Assembly: GCA_031283505.1 (NCBI GenBank)
Contig: JAITBO010000061.1
Coordinates: 1-9,245, forward strand
Direction of reading: 5' to 3'
Length of the DNA: 9,245 bases
From: Treponema sp.
GTDB taxonomy: Bacteria > Spirochaetota > Spirochaetia > Treponematales > Breznakiellaceae
In this document: positions 5,585 to 9,245 of the stretch, piece by piece
How positions within the stretch are numbered: position 1 is the first letter of the stretch
How the letters are laid out: each line of letters starts with the position of its first letter
Position numbers and translations under genes: made by a program
The notes under the pieces: model-generated
Told to the model about the DNA's origin: nothing
What the model saw: the letters and a program-made list of their open reading frames with translations, nothing else
Databases searched by the model: none

Positions 5585-5745
5585 AATCCTTCTAGCAGTT
5601 TGTTACACTTCGTGCAGAAAACCTTCAAAAATCGACTTTCAGTCGATTTTTTACCTTGCAAATTGCCAAAGCAACCCATAAATCGGGTTTTTTTGCGGTA
5701 TCAAGCGCAAAAATCCACCAAGTGCAACAGGCTGCTAGAATCCTT
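5585..5745. mobile_element. 147-bp MITE-like insertion with 19-bp inverted repeats and 7-bp target duplication
   Basis: The element spans 5592-5738. Its ends are imperfect inverted repeats: CTAGCAGTTTGTTACACTT at 5592-5610 and AAGTGCAACAGGCTGCTAG at 5720-5738 (16 of 19 match). Perfect 7-bp direct repeats AATCCTT flank it exactly, at 5585-5591 and 5739-5745, as expected for a target-site duplication. Inside are two further hairpins: an 11-bp stem AAAAATCGACT (5627-5637) with 5641-5651, and TTTTTGCG (5690-5697) with CGCAAAAA (5706-5713). It has no transposase and no credible ORF, so it would need one supplied in trans. The family is not known; 7-9 bp duplications occur in several DDE transposase groups. 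The insertion supplies the TAG stop of the upstream gene. Confidence 0.8.
5627..5652. terminator. Bidirectional terminator-like hairpin inside the insertion
   Basis: An 11-bp perfect stem, AAAAATCGACT-TTC-AGTCGATTTTT, ends in a run of T on both strands. On the minus strand it lies after the membrane-protein gene and before the 132-residue gene, so it could reduce read-through within the former operon. The downstream gene might then need its own promoter. Confidence 0.5.
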
Positions 5746-6184
5746 TTGGAGGTCCCAAAATTTCCGACAGAATGACACCTTGCCTCAGAGGTGGCAGTGC
5801 CCCAAGTTTCTTCCAGAAAGCGTCGGCAGCAACCTTTGACCGACGGGTCCCGGCTAAAACAGGAACCGTTTCCGCAGGCTGCCACATACCGGGAACGGAA
5901 ACCGCCGGTGAGAAACCGGCCCCCTTATCCCTCTTCGCGCCGCGCTGGTCCGGTTTCTGAGATTCCACAGACAGAGCCCAGGCGGAAAATTTTTCATTCT
6001 CATCTTCTTCATCACCGGCCAGAGCCATGCCTTCGGCCTCTATAGCCTCAACACCGGCAAGAGGCGGAGGCCGGTCCTGTGATTGTTTATACGCCGCCCG
6101 CTTCCGTAGGTACAGGACGAGCCTTACCCCCGCGATGAGGGCAAGGATAATAATGGAAAGGCTTGATTCAAAAATCTCCGTCAC
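5735..6184 (-). CDS. Small single-pass membrane protein downstream of floA
   Basis: 149 residues. One N-terminal membrane segment (about 8-26, [16 protein letters not shown]) is followed by basic residues (RKR) and a long hydrophilic, proline- and charge-rich linker. The C-terminal block, about 120-149, contains [20 protein letters not shown], which looks like the conserved helical part. It is likely anchored with the bulk in the cytoplasm. The start is GTG, and GTGA overlaps the floA stop by 4 nt, so the two are translationally coupled. The stop TAG comes from the inserted 147-bp element; without it the protein would end in one extra residue (Cys) at a TAA overlapping the next gene's ATG. 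No family is recognised with confidence. In other bacteria a small gene may also follow floA, but equivalence is not established. A role with the flotillin is inferred from coupling. Confidence 0.8.
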   Translation of the reverse strand: MTEIFESSLSIIILALIAGVRLVLYLRKRAAYKQSQDRPPPLAGVEAIEAEGMALAGDEEDENEKFSAWALSVESQKPDQRGAKRDKGAGFSPAVSVPGMWQPAETVPVLAGTRRSKVAADAFWKKLGALPPLRQGVILSEILGPPKGF

Positions 6185-7176
6185 TTGGCGTCACCGGGAA
6201 CGGAACCGCCTATAGAGGAACGCATATCCGTATCAGCCTGGATGTTTTTAAGGCGGTAATAATCCATCACCCCCAAATGACCGTTTCTGAAAGCTTCGGC
6301 GATAGCTAGGGGGATCTCCGCTTCCGCCAGCACCACCTTGGCGCGGTTCTCCTGGACCAGAGCCAGCATTTCCTGTTCCTGGGCCTGCGCCGCCGCCCGG
6401 CGTTTCTCCGCCTCCGCCTGGAACCGCCGTTTGTCCGCTTCGGCCTGATCCGCCTGGAGTTTAGCCCCCACATTGGCCCCCACGTCTATGTCAGCAATAT
6501 CAATGGAAAGTATCTCAAAGGCGGTCCCCGCGTCCAGACCCTTTTCCAGAACCCGTTTGGATATGGTATCCGGGTTTTCCAACACCGCTTTGTAGGATTC
6601 CGATGAACCTATGGTGGTAACGATGCCTTCCCCTACCCGAGCGATAATGGTCTCCTCAGTTGCCCCGCCGACCAGACGTTCGATGTTGGCCCGCACGGTT
6701 ACCCGGGCCTTCACCTGAAGCTGGATTCCGTCTTTGGCCACCGCGTCTATGGTAGTCTTGCCCTTAGAACTGTCAGGACAGTCTATGACCTTGGGATTAA
6801 CGCTGGTTCTGACCGCCTCAAGCACATCCCTTCCCGCCAGATCGATGGCGGCGGCCCGCTGGAAAGGCAGGGGAATGTTCGCTTTGTTGGCCGCAACCAG
6901 GGCCCGGCTCACCTTCATCACATCACCCCTGGCAAGGAAGTGGGTTTCCAGCATATCCGACTCAACTTCGATTCCGGCCTTGGAAAGCATGATACGGGAA
7001 TCCACGATGACCCCGGGATTTACGTGCCTGAGCCACATACCGATAAGTTTCCCCATTCCGACCGACGCCCCGGACAGAAGCGCCCGGAACCAGAGCCCGA
7101 AGAACCGGAAAAACAACAACAGAAAGCCCAGGATTATAAGCCCTGCCGCAACCAATACAACAAACATTCCCAACAT
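6181..7176 (-). CDS. floA: Flotillin-like protein FloA (SPFH domain)
   Basis: 331 residues, the same size as typical FloA. It is a membrane-associated scaffold that forms oligomeric foci and organises functional membrane microdomains (lipid-raft-like regions). An N-terminal hydrophobic hairpin (about 4-30) anchors it. The SPFH/PHB region follows with family hallmarks: [16 protein letters not shown] near 107-122, SVNPKVI at 125-131, [17 protein letters not shown] at 161-177, [17 protein letters not shown] near 217-233. A coiled-coil, EA-rich segment (about 240-295, [18 protein letters not shown]) and the conserved [14 protein letters not shown] complete it. ATG 7176 was chosen because AAGGAG lies 6 nt upstream and the protein then matches the family N-terminus; an ATG at 7224 would add 16 residues. 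It lies between nfeD, its usual partner, and a coupled small membrane protein gene. Confidence 0.96.
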   Translation of the reverse strand: MLGMFVVLVAAGLIILGFLLLFFRFFGLWFRALLSGASVGMGKLIGMWLRHVNPGVIVDSRIMLSKAGIEVESDMLETHFLARGDVMKVSRALVAANKANIPLPFQRAAAIDLAGRDVLEAVRTSVNPKVIDCPDSSKGKTTIDAVAKDGIQLQVKARVTVRANIERLVGGATEETIIARVGEGIVTTIGSSESYKAVLENPDTISKRVLEKGLDAGTAFEILSIDIADIDVGANVGAKLQADQAEADKRRFQAEAEKRRAAAQAQEQEMLALVQENRAKVVLAEAEIPLAIAEAFRNGHLGVMDYYRLKNIQADTDMRSSIGGSVPGDAK

Positions 7177-7270
7177 TATGATCTCCTTAATAGATTTGTC
7201 CGGAAAACTGAAGTTCCCGAACAACTTTGATGAATAATTGAACCCTCCCCATTTACATTAGAGCAGCCCT

Positions 7271-7325
7271 GGAGTTTTTGCGCGGCAAAAACTCCTTAGA
7301 GACTTTCCGCTACGCGGAAAGTCTC
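7271..7325. repeat. Twin perfect hairpins between nfeD and floA
   Basis: GGAGTTTTTGC (7271-7281) pairs perfectly with 7285-7295 around GCG, and GAGACTTTCCGC (7299-7310) pairs perfectly with 7314-7325 around TAC. Only three bases separate them. The second overlaps two bases of the nfeD stop codon. On the minus strand they follow nfeD with no clear U-tract, so they may act as RNA stability or processing elements that set different nfeD and floA levels, or be REP-like repeats. The GC-TAC-GC tip is the same as in the hairpin at 101-117. Confidence 0.7.
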
Positions 7326-8901
7326 ACACAAGCCGGACGGTTATGGCGCTGCCCCTGACCCGGGTGACTTTGACGCCCCTGCCCGGTTCGACAAAGGAAC
7401 CGTCGGCTTCTGCGGAATAGACTTCGCCGTCTATTTCGACCCGGCCTGAAGGCCGCAGGGTGGTAACCGCCACGCCGATCTTACCTACGAGACTCCCATA
7501 ATCCCGGAGAATAGCGCCGGACTTTCCACCATCGGCAGGAACGCCTTGAGACGCCAGACCGGTTGATTCATCCGCCGGTCCGCCTGCGGTCCCCGTGATG
7601 CTTGTCTTTAAGGTCAGACGGTCAAAAATTTTGATCTTGGGCCCAAGAAGGGCAATGACCGCAAGCCCTGCCACCGCCGCCAGCATTCCTATAGCCACTA
7701 CCACAGCGTTCCTCCCCAGGAGATTCCACTCCCATTCAAACCGGGGAATCACAAAATCCTGCATGGACAGGACCAGGGAAAGCCCGATAAGGATAAGCCC
7801 CGAAATACCCGTAATCCCAAAGCCCGGCAGGATGAAGATTTCCACCGCCAGAAGGCCCACTCCCAGCAGAAAGAGGATGATTTCCGGTGAACCGGCCTTC
7901 CCAAGCAGTATACCGGAACCGAAGACCGACGCAAAGGCGATAATCGCCGTAACTCCGGGAATCCCGAAACCGGGGGTGTTGATTTCCAGAAAGATCATCA
8001 CGATTCCCAGCACGATGAGTATAGTCTGTACCGCCCCGGAAGTAAGGAACGAAATGATGCCGTCGGCGGCGCTGGGAGCGCTTTCCCTGATTTTCCCCAC
8101 AGCCCCTATGGAAGCAAGAAGACTGGTCCGGTCATCCACAAGGGCTTTGACAAGGCCGTAACGGAAGGCTTCCCCGCCGGTGAGGGAAAGGAGCTTCCCC
8201 CTGGGAGAAATTTCCGCGACCCGCTCGATCTTTACCGTTTCGTCTTTTTCCAGCCGCTCAAGTTCCGCCAGGGTAAGGACCCTAGTCTCCCCGTCTACCA
8301 GGGCTTCCCAAAGTTCCACATCGTAATCCACCATGGCCAGGGCGATATTCACGGGATGGCCGTTCTTTTCCGCCAGGGCAGCAATCTGGGAACGGATGGC
8401 GGCCACGGTCTTCTCCCCTGCCCCCTGCGTAGTACCGTCCGCCTCCAGGGTAACCGGCGCGGCGGCCCCCATAGAGGTCCCCGGAGCCATGTAGATGCTG
8501 GAACAGGCAAAGGCGATAAGGGCCCCCGCCGACCAGCTTACCCCCATGGATTCATCCCCGGCGTGGACCCAGGCAACGGTTTGGGCGTCTTTGATGGACG
8601 TGATAAAAGAAGTAATTTGCAGGGCCGAATCTACCCGGCCCCCGAAGGTGTCTATCTCAAAAACAATGAAAGCGGCGCCCTGGTTCAGGGCCTTCCGGGT
8701 CTCCCGGCGGACAAAAACGGCCATAGAGGGATCTATGTCTCCCCGTATAGGGATGATCCATACGGAGTCCGCCCCGTCCGAAGGGACAGCGGACAGCCCG
8801 CCTCCGGAATCCGCAGACTGAGTATAGGCAGCCCCCACCGCCGCCAGGCAAAGAAGAATAAAAATACACGGCAGGGAACGCGAAAATAAGGTAGACTTCA
8901 T
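7324..8901 (-). CDS. nfeD: NfeD-family membrane serine protease (NfeD1b type)
   Basis: 525 residues. An N-terminal signal peptide (MKSTLFSR, then hydrophobic 11-25) precedes a ClpP/SppA-class protease domain (about 45-270). SWSAGALIAFA places the likely nucleophile at Ser124, with Lys164 (in GAGEKTVAA) as the partner; this 40-residue Ser-Lys spacing resembles the archaeal PH1510 dyad. Then come four to five membrane segments (about 290-420; EINTPGFGIPG and ILPGFGITGISG are typical NfeD turns) and a C-terminal OB-fold domain (about 465-525, LVGKIGVAVTTLRPSGRVEI). Family members cleave or partner stomatin/flotillin proteins, here FloA encoded next. ATG 8901 was chosen because it gives a proper signal peptide; an ATG at 8988 would add 29 residues with no sensible targeting. 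No Shine-Dalgarno sequence is seen; a TATACA box lies 8 nt upstream, suggesting a leaderless transcript. Confidence 0.94.
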   Translation of the reverse strand: MKSTLFSRSLPCIFILLCLAAVGAAYTQSADSGGGLSAVPSDGADSVWIIPIRGDIDPSMAVFVRRETRKALNQGAAFIVFEIDTFGGRVDSALQITSFITSIKDAQTVAWVHAGDESMGVSWSAGALIAFACSSIYMAPGTSMGAAAPVTLEADGTTQGAGEKTVAAIRSQIAALAEKNGHPVNIALAMVDYDVELWEALVDGETRVLTLAELERLEKDETVKIERVAEISPRGKLLSLTGGEAFRYGLVKALVDDRTSLLASIGAVGKIRESAPSAADGIISFLTSGAVQTILIVLGIVMIFLEINTPGFGIPGVTAIIAFASVFGSGILLGKAGSPEIILFLLGVGLLAVEIFILPGFGITGISGLILIGLSLVLSMQDFVIPRFEWEWNLLGRNAVVVAIGMLAAVAGLAVIALLGPKIKIFDRLTLKTSITGTAGGPADESTGLASQGVPADGGKSGAILRDYGSLVGKIGVAVTTLRPSGRVEIDGEVYSAEADGSFVEPGRGVKVTRVRGSAITVRLV

Positions 8902-8907
8902 ATATTT

Positions 8908-8915
8908 ATTGTATA
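8908..8915 (-). promoter_or_regulatory. -10-like box directly before nfeD
   Basis: On the minus strand TATACAAT reads from 8915 to 8908. Its TATACA hexamer ends 8 nt before the chosen ATG, the same distance as at radA. No strong -35 is visible, but an A/T-rich tract lies just upstream. It would be the promoter of the nfeD-floA cluster. Confidence 0.4.
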
Positions 8916-8938
8916 GGATTTTAAAAAAATACGCCATA

Positions 8939-9245
8939 ACGCGAAGGCAAAAGAGCGAAGATAAGGATACGGCCCCGCTTTGGGTCACAAGAACTGCAAC
9001 GCACTAAAAACCATTCATAAAATTCCCATTACCGTATGAGTCTGTTCCAAAACCGTGCGTTATGTGAAATGCAGGGCTAAAATATCCTCAGTTTTATAAA
9101 GATGAATAGTAACTATTCAGCCAGGGAAAACTAAAAAAGCGGCAAATTTTCATCAAATTTAATGAAAAAAGGCCGAAAATTGAAGTTTTTCTAGTGATTT
9201 TTAGTAGTGTATTTTTTGCGGAAATTTTGTACAACTGAAAATTTT
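8939..9245. other. AT-rich intergenic end of the window
   Basis: No gene was seen. It holds a palindrome, TGAATAGT-A-ACTATTCA (9103-9119), with TATAAA just before it (9095-9100), and a weaker inverted repeat, TTTTCAT (9147-9153) with ATGAAAA (9162-9168). From 9120 on the sequence is strongly A/T-rich with short repeats of the AAATTTT type. It could hold a promoter or operator for a gene beyond the window edge. Confidence 0.4.

Noticed and set aside
5600..5885. 79- and 86-codon ORFs through the 147-bp element
   Set aside because: They run across the insertion boundary and the membrane-protein gene in other frames; nothing in them looks like a protein domain.
7177..7224. Upstream ATG for floA
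   Set aside because: It adds 16 residues not typical of the family, and the strong AAGGAG lies 6 nt before ATG 7176 instead.
8902..8988. Upstream ATG for nfeD
   Set aside because: The extension would place 29 residues before the signal peptide and would cover the likely promoter.

Overview
The window looks like chromosomal DNA of a spirochaete, most likely a Treponema of the termite-gut type. This is an inference from gene content: a sodium-coupled AGCS transporter, RadA, a short single-RRM RNA-binding protein and an NfeD-FloA pair. It also rests on moderately GC-rich genes set in AT-rich, hairpin-rich spacers. No rRNA, tRNA, CRISPR array or intact transposase gene was found.

Layout. Positions 1-642 carry no confident gene. 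They hold a chain of GC-rich hairpins (8-117), a possible 58-codon ORF and a pair of related hairpins resembling the ends of an IS200/IS605-type element; the second of these runs into the 3' end of the next gene. An AGCS sodium:amino-acid symporter (643-2037, minus) follows. The spacer 2038-2902 contains a decayed IS transposase fragment. radA (2903-4285, plus) encodes the DNA repair/recombination ATPase. A long leader with a promoter and a terminator-like hairpin precedes the RRM protein gene (4752-5042, plus). The rest is a minus-strand cluster read from right to left: nfeD (8901-7324), floA (7176-6181), a small single-pass membrane protein (6184-5735, overlapping floA by 4 nt) and a 132-residue soluble protein (5578-5180).

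How the genes work together. NfeD1b-type proteins and flotillin-like FloA are known partners that organise bacterial membrane microdomains. The two small genes that follow probably belong to the same operon and may be lineage-specific accessories of that system.

The clearest discovery is a 147-bp insertion (5592-5738) between those two small genes. It has 19-bp imperfect terminal inverted repeats and is flanked by a perfect 7-bp direct repeat, AATCCTT. Removing it together with one repeat copy restores a TAATG stop/start overlap between the genes. It therefore looks like a miniature transposable element that landed on a translationally coupled gene junction and left both reading frames usable. 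Other points of interest are two genes (radA and nfeD) with no Shine-Dalgarno sequence and a -10-like box exactly 8 nt before the ATG, twin perfect hairpins between nfeD and floA, and a possible mobile-element origin for the C-terminal tail of the symporter.
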